Assembly: GCA_028456385.1 (NCBI GenBank)
Contig: JALNQF010000293.1
Coordinates: 1 to 51,927 of the forward strand
Direction of reading: 5' to 3'
Origin: Ophiosphaerella korrae
Lineage: Eukaryota; Ascomycota; Dothideomycetes; Pleosporales; Phaeosphaeriaceae
DNA: 51,927 bases
The translations under genes were made by a program, and so were the position numbers. This document shows positions 23,431-34,560 of the stretch, piece after piece. Position 1 is the stretch's first letter; every line of letters begins with the position of its first letter. A model generated the notes under the pieces. That model saw only the letters and a program-made list of their open reading frames with translations. It was not told where the DNA came from and searched no databases.

Positions 23431-24832
23431 TAAAGTAGTATTATAGAAGAGATTTTCTATAAAGTCTTTTATATCTTCTTCTAGCTTATCTAGTAGCTCC
23501 TAACTCTTTAGTTTTAAATACTTTAATAGAGTATCTAGAACTATATTCTTCTTTCTTAGTATATATTTAATCTTAAAGTCTTATATAAGTATTACTTATA
23601 GCTACCTATTTATAACTAATCCTAGTTCCTTAGCTAATAATAAATTAAATTATATAATTAGAGTTGCTATATTAGTTTTAATAAGAAAACGTTAGCTATA
23701 AATCTATACTTAGAATTTCTTTATTACTTATAGTACTACTTTATATTCTATCTTTATAAAGTAAAGATTACTCTTACTTTTTAACTATAATATACTTTTA
23801 AATTTATAAGTTTATTATTTTCTATTATATCTTTCTTACTTAAGAATTACTTTTCTTCTTTCTTTACTAGTATTAATACTAATTATTAGAAGTTCTCTAT
23901 ACTTATAATTAATTAGTATAAGAGCTAGAGCTATAGTAATTACTTCTTTTAGTTCATCTATTACTTCTTATTTAGCTTAGCCTTATTCTTAATCTAAATT
24001 CTTCTTTAAAAGATAAAATAATAGTTTTATAACTATTATAAAGTAAAAGATTAAAAGTTTATAATATATATATATACTAATAAACTACTTTACTTCTTTT
24101 ATATTTTAATAAAGTAGCTAGTTCTAAATCTTTTTAACTTTTTAGTCTTATAGATATCTCTTATCTACTAAGATATTATATCCAACTACTAAAAGTCTAT
24201 CTATAGCTTAATAAGACTTTTTTTTAGAGATAGTAGCTCTAGCTTATTTAATATCTAGCAGTACTTTATCTAGCTAGATAATATATTCTAATATATATAG
24301 TTATACTCTTAGTACAACTTCTCTTCTTTTATAGTTATCTATTAGTCTTCTATAAGTAATATTATTAATAAAAAGGAAAGTATAAAGCTAATAATCTTTT
24401 AAAACTTTAATACTTATTCTTTAAAAAGTAGTAACTAAGTTAGTTTTACTTTATAGTAGAGTATACTACTAAAGTAAATTAACTAGAGTTTAGATTATAG
24501 TTATATTTCTACAATTCTTATATAGTATTATCTAGTTATATCTAAAGAAGTAATCTATTTAGAATACTATTTTATATTTTATAAATCGTTCTAAGAACTT
24601 ATTAGCTATTAATAATATATTTATATTTTAATAAGTTACTTTATTTAGGTATTAAGTATTATTAATAAGTCTATACTTTTTATCTTTTTTAGTAACTAAA
24701 TATTATAAGTATTAGGAACTACTCTATCTTAAGTTAGCCTAAAGTAGTTAGCTTTAAGAGAAGAGTATATAAGCTTTTTAAAGGAATTACTAAGTAGTTA
24801 GTAATTACTTAATTAATTAATATACTCTTTAC
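23431..24832 (-). pseudogene. gypsy-C RNase H and reverse transcriptase relic
   Basis: The minus strand continues upstream of the integrase. RNase H (about 23430-24000) shows ELLIISINTS-ERR near 23870-23910, where Asp of the first catalytic site has become Asn. A KIKYI-GKKNIVLDTL-KYLK block near 23540 corresponds to the V-GK-N--AD-LSR signature at the RNase H end. Reverse transcriptase reads upward to about 24770, with LVTKKDKKYRLINN near 24640-24690 (the motif before RT block A). The RT has no clean right boundary. It runs into the start of gypsy-B near 24833, so the N-terminal pol and gag of gypsy-C are missing. All frames are RIP-broken. Confidence 0.75.
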
Positions 24833-25090
24833 TATAACGTCCCAACTTACTAGTAACTTAGTTTAGCCTAGAGTAACTTAGTTTAATATTATAATCGCTT
24901 TACTTATATTATATTAGTAAACGCTATTATAATATAGAACTTACTACTATACTATAGGTAGTTTACTCTACTAGAAGAGCTACTAGCTATAATACTACTT
25001 ACTATAAAGATAGTATAAAGTAATAAGCTATTCCTAGTATAGTATATATAAAGAAATAAAAGAAGTTATATTACTAATATACTACAATAT
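24833..25090 (+). repeat. Probable 5' LTR or leader of gypsy-B
   Basis: The segment starts TATAACGTCCCAAC (a RIPped TGTNACGTCCC-like start) immediately after the gypsy-C relic. It precedes the gypsy-B gag. It has short repeats (two TAACTTAGTTTA blocks near 24851 and 24874). I could not find a matching 3' LTR after 29480, so the LTR assignment is inferred from position and start sequence only. Confidence 0.35.
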
Positions 25091-26200
25091 AAATAAGGTT
25101 AATCTAGCTTAACTTAAAGTAATATTACTTTAAAGTTAGAAGAACTCTATATATAGTACTAAGAAGCCTATAACTTTAAAAAAGTATATATACTAAGAGA
25201 GCTTTATACTTTATATAAAGTAAGAAAGTAATTAGTAGTTAAGATAAATACTCTTACTACTAGCTTACTTAGCTAAACTTAATTTTTAGCTATAAACCTA
25301 CTATAACTAGAACTTCTATAAATATTAATTAAAAAAGATAGAGTAGAATATAACTACTAAGAAAGAGACTATAAAAGCTATTTCTTTTAGTCCTTGTTAT
25401 ACTTTGCTATAGAAACCTAAAATGTAAAATTTAGTATTAGATTCTTCTTTAAACTACAAAAATTAACTTAAAAAGCTTACTAGAATAGTAAGTAGAGCCT
25501 TACCTTTATATAGCCGCTAAATTAGGCTAATTTAAAGGTAGTAATACTAAATGCACTTAGAATACCTATTAAATATAAGATATAAGTATATTATACTCTA
25601 AAGAACTATAGATAGTAATATAAATAATTTTTAATAGACTTACTAGAGTATATCTACTTACTCTAAAAAGAGCTACTAAGCTAAACTCTAAAATTATAAG
25701 TACTAGAGTATTAAAAGGTACTATTATATATAATATAAGATTAATTAGCTTTTCTTCTACTTAAAAAGCTTATAACGCTTACTTAAGTAAAAGAGTAAGC
25801 TAATATTATATATTAACACTAGCTATATACTAAAAAGTAAATATAACTAATATAAACTAAAGAAGCTAAAGAGAAGAAAAAGAACTACAAAATAATCTAG
25901 TTAGAGTTAGAGAGTAATAAAAAAACTTTAAAAAAAGTAAAGTATAATAAACTAGTATAAAATAACCTAGCTAAGCCTAAGTAGTATAAAATAAAGCTAA
26001 TTAGAACCTTTTTATATATTTTAATTATAGAGACTTTATATATAGAATTTCTAATTATATAAAGCTTAAAAAATAAATATTAAGTATAGCTTTACTAAAG
26101 CTAGAAAAAGAAAAAAGCTCTAAAGACTAATATCTTACTTTCTAGCTTACGTAGCTTTATTTAAAAAAATAACTTAAGTTCTTTTTATAATACTATATAT
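25091..26200 (+). pseudogene. gypsy-B degenerate gag region
   Basis: This region lies upstream of, and in the same orientation as, the gypsy-B reverse transcriptase, at the distance expected for gag. It is rich in Lys- and Glu-type codons broken by TAA and TAG. A short patch near 25410-25425 keeps AATGTAAAA, one of few surviving TG dinucleotides in this part. I cannot point to a zinc knuckle with confidence. The assignment rests on order and on the lack of similarity to gypsy-A gag. The ancestral role would be particle assembly. Confidence 0.5.
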
Positions 26201-29200
26201 ATAAAGCTAAAACGTTTCTTAATAATTAAAGTAGTAATTAGTATAGTACTATAGCTTAAAGCTATAATAAAGAAAAAGTTATAACTTAACTTTCTATTAG
26301 CTATATTAGTAAAAGAGTAGAGCTTCTTTATTACTACTCTACCTAATATAATAGTAAAGAGCGTAAAGAGAAAAGAATTAAATATATATAGTATAATAAT
26401 AGTTGATATTACGTTTATAGATATACGTAGACGTATATAGATATACTAAGTAATAATTATAGTAATAGATACTAAGAAGTATAATAAAAACTTTAGTTTA
26501 CATAAGATTAATAAGTATTAACCTAAGATAAGCTATAGTACTAAGAGAGTACTCCTCTAAAGTAAAAAAGCTAAAGATATACTTAAGCTTAAACTAATAA
26601 TTATAGAAGATACTAAATAGTTTAACTAAATAATATATAGTTTATAAAGTAATATATATACGTATTTAGTAATCTATATAGGCTAAAGTAGCTTAATTAG
26701 CTCTAAGAGAGGCTTATTACTTTTATAATATACTAAGTATATAGATATAGCTTCTAAAAAAGACTTCCTAACTATAGTAAAGTATAGACTTTAAAATTTA
26801 GCTATAAATTTAGTATAAAATATATAACTACTTTATTAGCTACTATATAATCTCTTAGTAACTAAGTTATAAGTACTAAAAAAGTACTTAGCTAACTTTA
26901 TAAGTTAAAAGTAAATAAAATACCTAAAATCTCTAGTAAAAGTACTAATACTTTGTATAAAAAAGAAAGATACTAGCTAAAAGCTATATATAGACTCTAA
27001 AGGTTTTAATAAAATAACTTTTAAAAACTAGTATCTATTACTTCTAATTATAAAGTTACTAGAGTAGTTAGCTTAAGTAAAGTACTATACTAAATTTAAT
27101 ATTAGAGATATATACTACTATATTAGAATTAAAGAAAGTAATAAATAGAAAACTACCTTTAGAACTAGATATAGCTACTTTAAGTATATAGTAATACCTT
27201 TTAGCCTTATAAATACTCTAGCCTAGTTCTAAGCTTATATAAACTAGGTATTAGTAGGTCTTATTAATCTTACCTATATTATTTACTTTAGTAATATCTT
27301 AGACTTCTTAGATATAGAAAAAAAGTATATAAGCTACGTAAAAGAAGTACTAAAAAAGCTATACTAATTTAAGCTATTTATAAAGCTTAAGAAGTATAAG
27401 TAGTATATATAGTATATAGAGTACTTAAAGTGTATTATTTTACTTAAAAGAGTTAGCGTAGATATAAGTTATATTAAAATAGTCTAAGAATAGCTAATCT
27501 TATATATAGTACGTAAAATAAAAGTATTTATTAGCTTTATAAACTACTATAAGTAATTTATAAGTAGATTTACTTATATTACTTTACTACTAATAAAATT
27601 AACTTAAAAAAGCCTAAAGTAAACCTACCTAAAAAAGAAAAAAAAGCTAAAGAATTAAAATAAGAAAAGAAGTATATTATTAAGCTTTTTAAAAACTAAA
27701 AGATACTTTCTTTAAAGTACTTATCTTTACCTACTTTATATAAAAAAAAGAGACTAGAGTAAAAACTAATACTTTTACTAGAGTATTTATAGGTATATTA
27801 GGCTAATTAGTCTTAACTAAAGGTAACCTAGCCTAGTATCGGCTAGTTAACTTCTTCTTAAGAAAATTTATCTAAGTAGAGTATAATTATAATATATATA
27901 ACTAAGAGTTGCTTATAATAACTAAAAGCCTAGAGTACTAGTACTACTACCTTAATAGAGTTCTATTTAAGATCTTTATAGACTACTATAACCTAAATTA
28001 GTTTATAGAAACTAAAGTATTAAACTATAAGTATGTCTAAGCTTACTTAAGCCTTATAAAGTTTAACTTTAATATCTATTACTACTTAAGTACTATAAAC
28101 TTAGGAAATAGACCTTTTAGAAAGCTAAATTAAATAGCTAAAGTAATAATATAAAAAAAGAAATAAAATAAGGCCTTTTAATAGCTAATATAAAGGATAC
28201 TTATAAGAGTTAAAAAAACTATACTTTTCTAAGTAGCTATAGTAACGCGTAGCTAAAGTATAATAAAGTAAAAAAGAGAAGAAGTAGCTCTTAAAAAGTT
28301 TTAAGAAGAAGAAAAGATATAACTACTAGAACTAAAAGACTTAAAAGAATAAAGTAATATAGACTAAAGTAAATAAGCTATATCTAATAAACTAGAGGAT
28401 AAATTAGCGTAAGATAGCTTAATTTAACTTAAAAAGTAACTAAAGGAGTAGAAACTCCTTATACTACTTAAAGAAAAAGTAGATATACTTAGAAAGTATT
28501 ATAATAACTCTCTAGTAAGCTATTTTAGTATAAAAAAACTCTAGAGAAGCTCTTAAAGCTATATACTTAGAAGAGAGTAAAAAAAGAAGTTAGAGAGTAT
28601 TATAATACTTACTTAAAGTACTAATAGTTAACTATAAGAAGATACTAACCTTATAAGCTAATATAACCTTTTCTACTACTAATAAAAGCTTAGAAAGAAA
28701 TTATAATAGACTTTATTATAGAACTCTCTCTAAGTAAATTAATAAGTATAGTATATAATATAATACGTATAATTATAAACTATTTAACTAAAATAGTTTA
28801 CTATATCTTAGTATAGTCTAATTAAGATAGGTAAGACTTAGCCTAAGCCTAGATATATAAAGTAATCTAACTCTATAGCGTTTTAACTAAAGTAATCTTA
28901 GATAGAAGACCTATAATAAACGCTAAATACTAAAAGACATTTTACTACTACTTAAATACTAAAAAAGTACTATCCTCTATATATTACTCTTAGATAGATA
29001 GGTAGATAGAAAGATAAAACTAAACTCTAAAATAATACCTATATTATTACTATATATTAGAACAAGATAACTAAGTAGAATAACTACTAATAGTAGAGTA
29101 CGCGTATAATAATAGTGTAAATATAACTATAAGGTTATACTCTTTTAAGTATACTATAGTTTATGACGTAGTAAGAACGTAAGAATACTACTTACTACTA

Positions 29201-29480
29201 CTACTCTACTATTATATTTACAACGTATTTTATATTTCTCTCTTTAAGAGATAGAAATTTTAATTAGGTATAGAAGATAATACCTAGCTACTTAAAGTAA
29301 TAGAAGAAAGAGAAGAAGTATAAGAAGTTAAAAGAATCTTAAAGAAACGTAAAAGAAAAAGATAACTAGAGTATTTCTTTAGATAGAAAGAATATAATAA
29401 ATCCTAAGATATATAGACTCTTACTATAGATTTTAAAGATATAGATAAACTACTTAAAGATTTTAATTTAGCTTAAAGTA
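26201..29480 (+). pseudogene. gypsy-B degenerate pol with C-terminal chromodomain
   Basis: Reverse transcriptase is clear at about 26900-27420. It has a short IDSKGFNKITFKNQYPLPLI block, then TTFRTRYSYFKYIVIPFSLINTLA, then the catalytic box as Y-F-S-N at 27284-27295 (YLDD with RIP changes). RNase H follows (about 27560-28300). The integrase spans about 28480-29200, with a DFI-ELSLSK-like first Asp segment near 28710. The end at 29280-29470 reads EVKRILKKRKRK-LEYFFR-KEYNKS, a chromodomain, so this is a chromovirus. The sister frame shows the usual RIP stops. No 3' LTR is recognised after it. Domain limits are approximate. Confidence 0.82.
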
Positions 29481-29709
29481 CTCTATAATTAAAATATATA
29501 TAGAAAATATAATTTATATACTTAAAACGTAATTATAAAGTAAATAGCGTAATCTAACTTTTAGCTTTATAGCTAAGTATCTATATATATTAAAAATAAA
29601 TAATTATACTATACACTATTTCTTCTTTACTTATTAGATAAGCTTAAACTACTCTTTACTTATATTTTACTTACTTTTTAAAAGTAGAATATCTTAACCT
29701 TCTACTTTA

Positions 29710-29851
29710 TCTTCTTCTTCTTTTTTTTCTTCTTCTTTTTCTTCTTCTTCTTTTTCTTCTTCTTCTTTTTCTTCTTCTTCTTTTTCTTCTACTTTTTTTT
29801 CTTCTACTTCTTCTTCTTTACTACTATCTTTATTATTATCTTCTTTATTAT
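29710..29851. repeat. (TTC)n-type polypyrimidine tract with a ~15-bp higher-order unit
   Basis: Almost uninterrupted TTC and CTT triplets punctuated by T5 runs give an imperfect unit of CTTCTTCTTCTTTTT repeated about four to six times. Complementary-strand reading would give Lys/Glu runs. Such a purine/pyrimidine strand bias is not a RIP product. Confidence 0.85.
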
Positions 29852-30115
29852 TAACTTATTCTATAGAAAGGTAGCTATAGTAAATCTAAAAAGTAGTTAG
29901 TGTACGCTATATAAGTATAGTATAGGTAAATATATAATATAGTAAAGGTAGCCTAAAATCTCTATTAATACTCTAACTAAACCTTACTACTAAGCTATAA
30001 GGCTACGCTATTTAGTTAAAATAAGCTCTAAAAATTAAAGTATAGTTATAAGTATTTAAGTAAGTACTTTTAAAGGAGTACTACTATAAGTAGTAAGGCG
30101 CCTATAGTTTAATAG

Positions 30116-30179
30116 CTCTAAGTTAAAGGTACGCTAAGTATAAGTAAGCTTAATACTAGTATAGCGTACCTCTAAGTTA
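30116..30179. repeat. Perfect 10-bp hairpin flanked by 10-bp direct repeats
   Basis: Arms AGGTACGCTA (30127-30136) and TAGCGTACCT (30162-30171) are perfect reverse complements with a 25-base loop. The direct repeat CTCTAAGTTA occurs at 30116-30125 and 30170-30179. The 44 bases between the direct repeats look like a tiny foldback insertion. Confidence 0.8.
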
Positions 30180-31080
30180 GTTTTAAGAGTAGTAGTATTA
30201 GATATAGTAGTATTATACGTATTACAAAGCTTATAAAGATAGTTAATATACTTATTAAGTATAGAAAGTACCTATTTATATTAGTTAAAGTATATATAAA
30301 GAGTATATTTCTAAAATAGTTACTAAAGCGTAGCTACTTTAATTACTAATAAAATAATACTAGTAATAAAGCTCTTCTAGCTTATTATATATCTCTTCTT
30401 AGTTAATAATACTTTAAGTATAGTATAAGTAAGTAGTATACAAAGTGTTATAATTAGCGCGCTTAGTATCTACGCTCTACTTAAAAGGTAAAGCTTAATA
30501 GATGTTACCTTTCTTAATAAATTTTAGGTAAAGATAGTAAACTATAGTAATAATTACTAAACGTATACTACGTATACGTTAAGTATATACTATAGTAGAT
30601 TCGAAGATAAGTAAAATAATTATAAAGGAAAAAATATTTTTTATATAGAGTCTACTAAAAGTAAACGTAATTAAATTAGTAATAATCTTTTACTTATTAT
30701 TAAAATATAAATAGAATATTATATATAAGTATAATAATAATAATATACTTAATATATAGGTATAACGCCTAAGGTATATAAATACTCTTTTCTCTATTTT
30801 CTTAAAAGTTTAAGGTTTTTATTAAAGTTATACTTTAAAGAGCTAGTAAAAATACTAGCTAGAGAGAAAGGCTTTATAATAAGAGTTTATTAAATACTTA
30901 AGACTATTATAAACTTTAGTATAAGTTAGGAGTAAAGCTAATATACTAAAGATTATAATATTATATAGTTATAATCTAAAGTAAGGCTAGTACGCTATAT
31001 AGGCGTATAAAAGTCTTAATACTTATAAAAAGAGTAAAGTAAGTATTATTCTCTTTTAGATACTAGTAGTACTATTAAAT

Positions 31081-32583
31081 ACTATCTATTATCCCTCTAC
31101 TATCTCCTATAGCCTATAGTAAGTACTATTATCTTCTAGCTACTTCTTAATAAAAAGATTATAAAAATCTTTAAAAACTTTAAAAGCTTACTAAGAGTAT
31201 AATATAAGCTCTATATATATATAATTATATAAAATAATAATATAGTATCTTAAGTATAGAGAAGTATATTATATATTAAAACTAAAGCTTAAAATAAAAA
31301 AATTATACTTAATAGCTTTTTAGTTTATATATATAAGCTAAATAAAGGTCTAAAGAGAGCTAGCTAAGAGATTATTAATAAATAAATTAAGATAAGATCT
31401 AGTATAAACTTACTAGATATACTATAGCTATATAATATAAGCTTAAGCTATACTTATAACTTTTAAGCTCTAAATATAGTACTTAATAACTAGTTTTAAT
31501 AGTACTTTAAGTATTATATACTAGAACTAGTAAAAGCTATTACTACTAATTTCTACTTAGATTAGAGTAGTATGTATACCTATAGCTACTAAGTATACTT
31601 ACTAATTAGAAAATAAGTAGCTAAATATAATTATAAAAGTTTTAAAGTAAACTTAAAAGGCTATATTATATATCTAGTAAGATATAAAGTATCTAATATA
31701 TATAGAATATATATCTCTAAATTAAATTAAGTAGTTATAATATATAATATAACTTTTAATAAAACTTTTTATACTAAAGATAAGAAAACTAGTAAATACT
31801 ATAGCTTAAAATACTTAAATTTTAAAAACTAGTTAATAAACTATATAAAAATAAAGTATATAATATAAAAGAAGCTTATAAAATATTTAAGTAACTTAGA
31901 ATTATAGTATAAAATCTTAAAAAATAATAGTAAATAAAGTACTTAGTATTAGATCTAAGAAGTAAAGCTCTAAAAAAAAGCTAAAAGTATAGCTAGCTAG
32001 CTAGCTTTAGTAAAATAAAAAGTAAACTCTATATAAGTAGTAAGCTTAGCTAGAAAGCTATAAAAAATTAATATAAAGTAACCTAAACTAATTAGACTTT
32101 AAACTCTAGAGTAAATACTTAAGCCTAGAAAGTATTAGCTATAAGAAACTAGTCTAGATTATAAAAGTAATTAAAATAGTAGATAATCTAGTAGCTTTTA
32201 AAATATTTACTTAACTAAAAAAGTAAACTTACTAGTAAAGCTAAAAGATAAGTAAAAAGCTTATTAAAACTAAACTACTTTTTATTTAGTAGCTATAGCT
32301 TTAGTATCTTTAAATAAAGTAGAGTAACTTTAAAAGTTTTTAATATATATAAGCTAAAGACTTTAAAAAATAAACTTAAATAATAAAGCTAAAAGTAAAG
32401 GTAAATATATACTTTTATATAAGCTTAAATAAATAAAGTTAAGTAAAGTATTTTAAAATCTACTACTTTTAGATTTTATTATTTAATAATATAGTAATTA
32501 GCTAGCAATATTCTAGATAGTAATTATAGAAGTTACTATAAAATATAAGTAGATCTTATTTTAAACTTACTAAAAAAAGCTCT
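31081..32583 (+). pseudogene. copia-E integrase relic (left part, before the A-6 insertion)
   Basis: The plus-strand frames show the C-terminal half of a Ty1/copia integrase. An area near 31340-31440 resembles the NLP--LWP-A---AAYI-N segment. Then near 31640-31750 comes GYIIYLVRYKVSNIYRIYI, followed by VVIIYNITFNKTFY, which is the very characteristic end of copia integrases (GY..YS--Y--Y----KVI-SRDV-F-E). The linker to reverse transcriptase follows until 32583. The ancestral enzyme inserted element cDNA. The 5' part of the element (LTR, gag, protease) is not recognisable upstream. The copy is interrupted exactly at the GCTCT duplication (32579-32583) of A-6 and resumes at 39725. It is saturated by RIP. 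Confidence 0.82.
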
Positions 32584-33079
32584 TGTTATAGCTGTAACAA
32601 GAGAAAACTAATTTGAGCTAATTAGCCCCGCTATAGATAATAACAACACATATAATCTATAGGAGAATAAGCTAGACTAAGAAGCTAACTATAATAGGGA
32701 TACGTGATAAATTCGCGATTCGCGATCTTAGCAAACACGAAGTACAAAGCTAAGCACGTAATAAATTTGTAATTTGCAATCTTAGTAAACACGAAGTATA
32801 AAGCTAAGCACGTAACAAATTTACAATTTGCGATCTTAGTAAACACGAAGCACGAAGCTAGCTAAGAGGTATAGGTATATAGTTAGTAGAATGCATATTA
32901 TTAGGATAGTATTAGTAATTTAATCCTTTAACTACGGAACGCTAATATAAGACAGTTGCGAAATATCTTCTATTGTTTATAGTTATTATAAGATTACTAC
33001 CTAAGCTTTTACTATTAACTTACGATCTACTAATACTCTTTAGGTACTAGGAAGTTAACCCTAGTAACACTCTATTATA
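32584..33079 (+). repeat. A-6 5' LTR (496 bp)
   Basis: It starts TGTTATAGCTGTAACAAGAG and ends CTCTATTATA. Three tandem 54-bp units lie at 32702-32755, 32756-32809 and 32810-32863, each with an AATTCGCGAT..CTTAGCAAACACGAAG-type core. It is the least RIPped stretch of the window: unit 1 keeps CGCGATTCGCGATC. Promoter and polyadenylation signals should lie here but I cannot fix them. Confidence 0.95.
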
Positions 33080-34560
33080 CCTTGCTAATTTAGTTATTAC
33101 GAGAAGCAAAGCGTAAGTAGCGTATAGTCTAGCTAAAACAATAGTAGAAAGTTTAACTAAAATAAGCAAAGCCCCTAAGAGTAGTTATAAGTCTAATAGT
33201 ACTATATAGGAAATAATTAAGAACTAAATTAATAACTTAATCTTAGATAAGGAAGATATAAAAATAGTAATCGACGCTTTAGAAATGTAGAACAAGGAAC
33301 TACAAGATTACGCGAAGTAAAACAAAGTATAGATTAAAGCTATTATTAAAGGCTAGAATTAAATAGAACTAATTATACAACGCCTAGTAATAAGTATAAT
33401 AAAGAAACTACTAAAGATACCTATCCTTAAAAAGTTTAATAGAATAAAAAAGAAACTAAGACCCTTTATAGCCTTAGCACAACTCTAGATAGATATATAA
33501 GTACTATACTTTAATATAGAAGAAAAGAAAGTAATATATATTAGACTATACCTCGAAGAAGATACAATAAGATAGTACAAGCCTTACTAGATAGATTATA
33601 CGACATATTCTCTAATAACCTAGAAAGACAAAACTAGAGCTATTTTTAGAAGTTACAAATACTTTACTAAATAAATAAGAGTAGCGTTTAGAGATATAGA
33701 TATTACCTAATAAGCTAAAGAATAGCTAGAAAAGCTTATATAAAGTTAGAGTGTTCCTAAGTACGTATTATAATTTAAATAACTATTGTAGAATATAGAA
33801 TAGAATAAGTTAGCTTTAATATTATAATTTAAGCAAGGACTAAATTTAAAAATTCGATACAAGATAATATATATAGAGAAACTAAGAACACTAAAAGCCC
33901 TAAAGTAATAGGTAATATAAATTAACAACAATCTTTAAGAATAGAAGAAGAACAAATATAGAGGTTATACCTAGAATTATAACAAGGGAGACCCTATAAT
34001 CCTTAATACTAACAAGGATAGAAAAAGAAAGAAGAATAAAGACTTTACGTGCTTTAACTATAGTAAGCTAGGCTACTACGCAAAAGACTACTAATTAAAA
34101 AAGAAGAAGGATATAGTATATTATAAATGCAAGAAACTAAGATACTTTGTAAAGGATTGTAAGAGTAAAGACTTAAAGAAAGAAACCTAGTTAAAGACAA
34201 CTAAAAAGAAGAAAGAAGCACTATAAGTATAAGCTAAACCTTAAAAGAAGGTAGCTAGGAGTAAAGAAGTATAATATATAATACTCTATTAGACCTTTTA
34301 TTATAATAACAACTACTATATATATCTTTCTAGTAAGTAAAGAGTAGTATAGTTCCTATAGAAATAAAGATATAGAGTAGCTATAATAAAAGAGAGAATA
34401 AAAGCTTAGCTAGAAGAAATAGCTTAAGTAATAGACTTACTAGTAGAAGATCTAGAAGAAGAAGAGCCTTTAGCACTATTAATCTAGGCTAAAGGACTAG
34501 TACTAGATAAAGAGACTACTACGACTACCTCTAAAGGACTACAAGGAAGTAAGAAATAAG
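33080..34560 (+). pseudogene. A-6 degenerate gag with two zinc knuckles
   Basis: After a short leader the frame from about 33240 reads ILDKEDIKIVIDALEMQNKE with a surviving ATG at 33285, probably internal. A capsid-like region near 33640-33780 has RAIFRSYKYFTK. A nucleocapsid with two CCHC knuckles follows at about 34045-34165: CFNYSKLGYYAKDY and YYKCKKLRYFVKDC, where one or more Cys codons have become Tyr by RIP. The ancestral Gag formed the particle and bound RNA. Stops such as GCTAAATAGCTAG-type interruptions are all former Gln, Trp or Arg codons. The only ATG-started ORF of note in the window (minus, 33746-33931) is antisense to this gag and is not a gene. Confidence 0.85.

Larger units (their letters stand above)
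29481..31080. other. 1.6-kb stretch with no recognised gene
   Basis: It lies between the gypsy-B chromodomain and the first copia-E integrase sequence. It holds a pyrimidine tract (29710-29851), a hairpin flanked by direct repeats (30116-30179) and a promoter-like GCGTATAAAAG near 31002-31012 followed by CT-rich sequence at 31083-31115. CpG-containing words (GCGCGC near 30458, ACGTATAC...GTATACGT near 30571) survive better than in the flanks. It could be the missing gypsy-B 3' LTR, a copia-E 5' LTR or leader, or non-element DNA. I see no coding frame I can name. Confidence 0.5.

Noticed and set aside
29480..29640. 3' LTR of gypsy-B right after the chromodomain
   Set aside because: It has only loose resemblance to 24833-25090. 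No shared block longer than a few bases can be aligned with confidence.
29700..29860. TTC tract as a low-complexity coding exon (Glu/Lys run)
   Set aside because: No open coding-like frame extends on either side, and the unit is imperfect. It is called a simple repeat.
33080..33110. Primer-binding site after the A-6 5' LTR
   Set aside because: The bases after the LTR do not begin TGG and match no tRNA 3' end that I recognise. I therefore did not annotate one.
33746..33931. 61-codon minus-strand ORF starting with ATG
   Set aside because: It is antisense to the gag of A-6, matches no family, and owes its length to the lack of stops in one frame. The ATG is chance.
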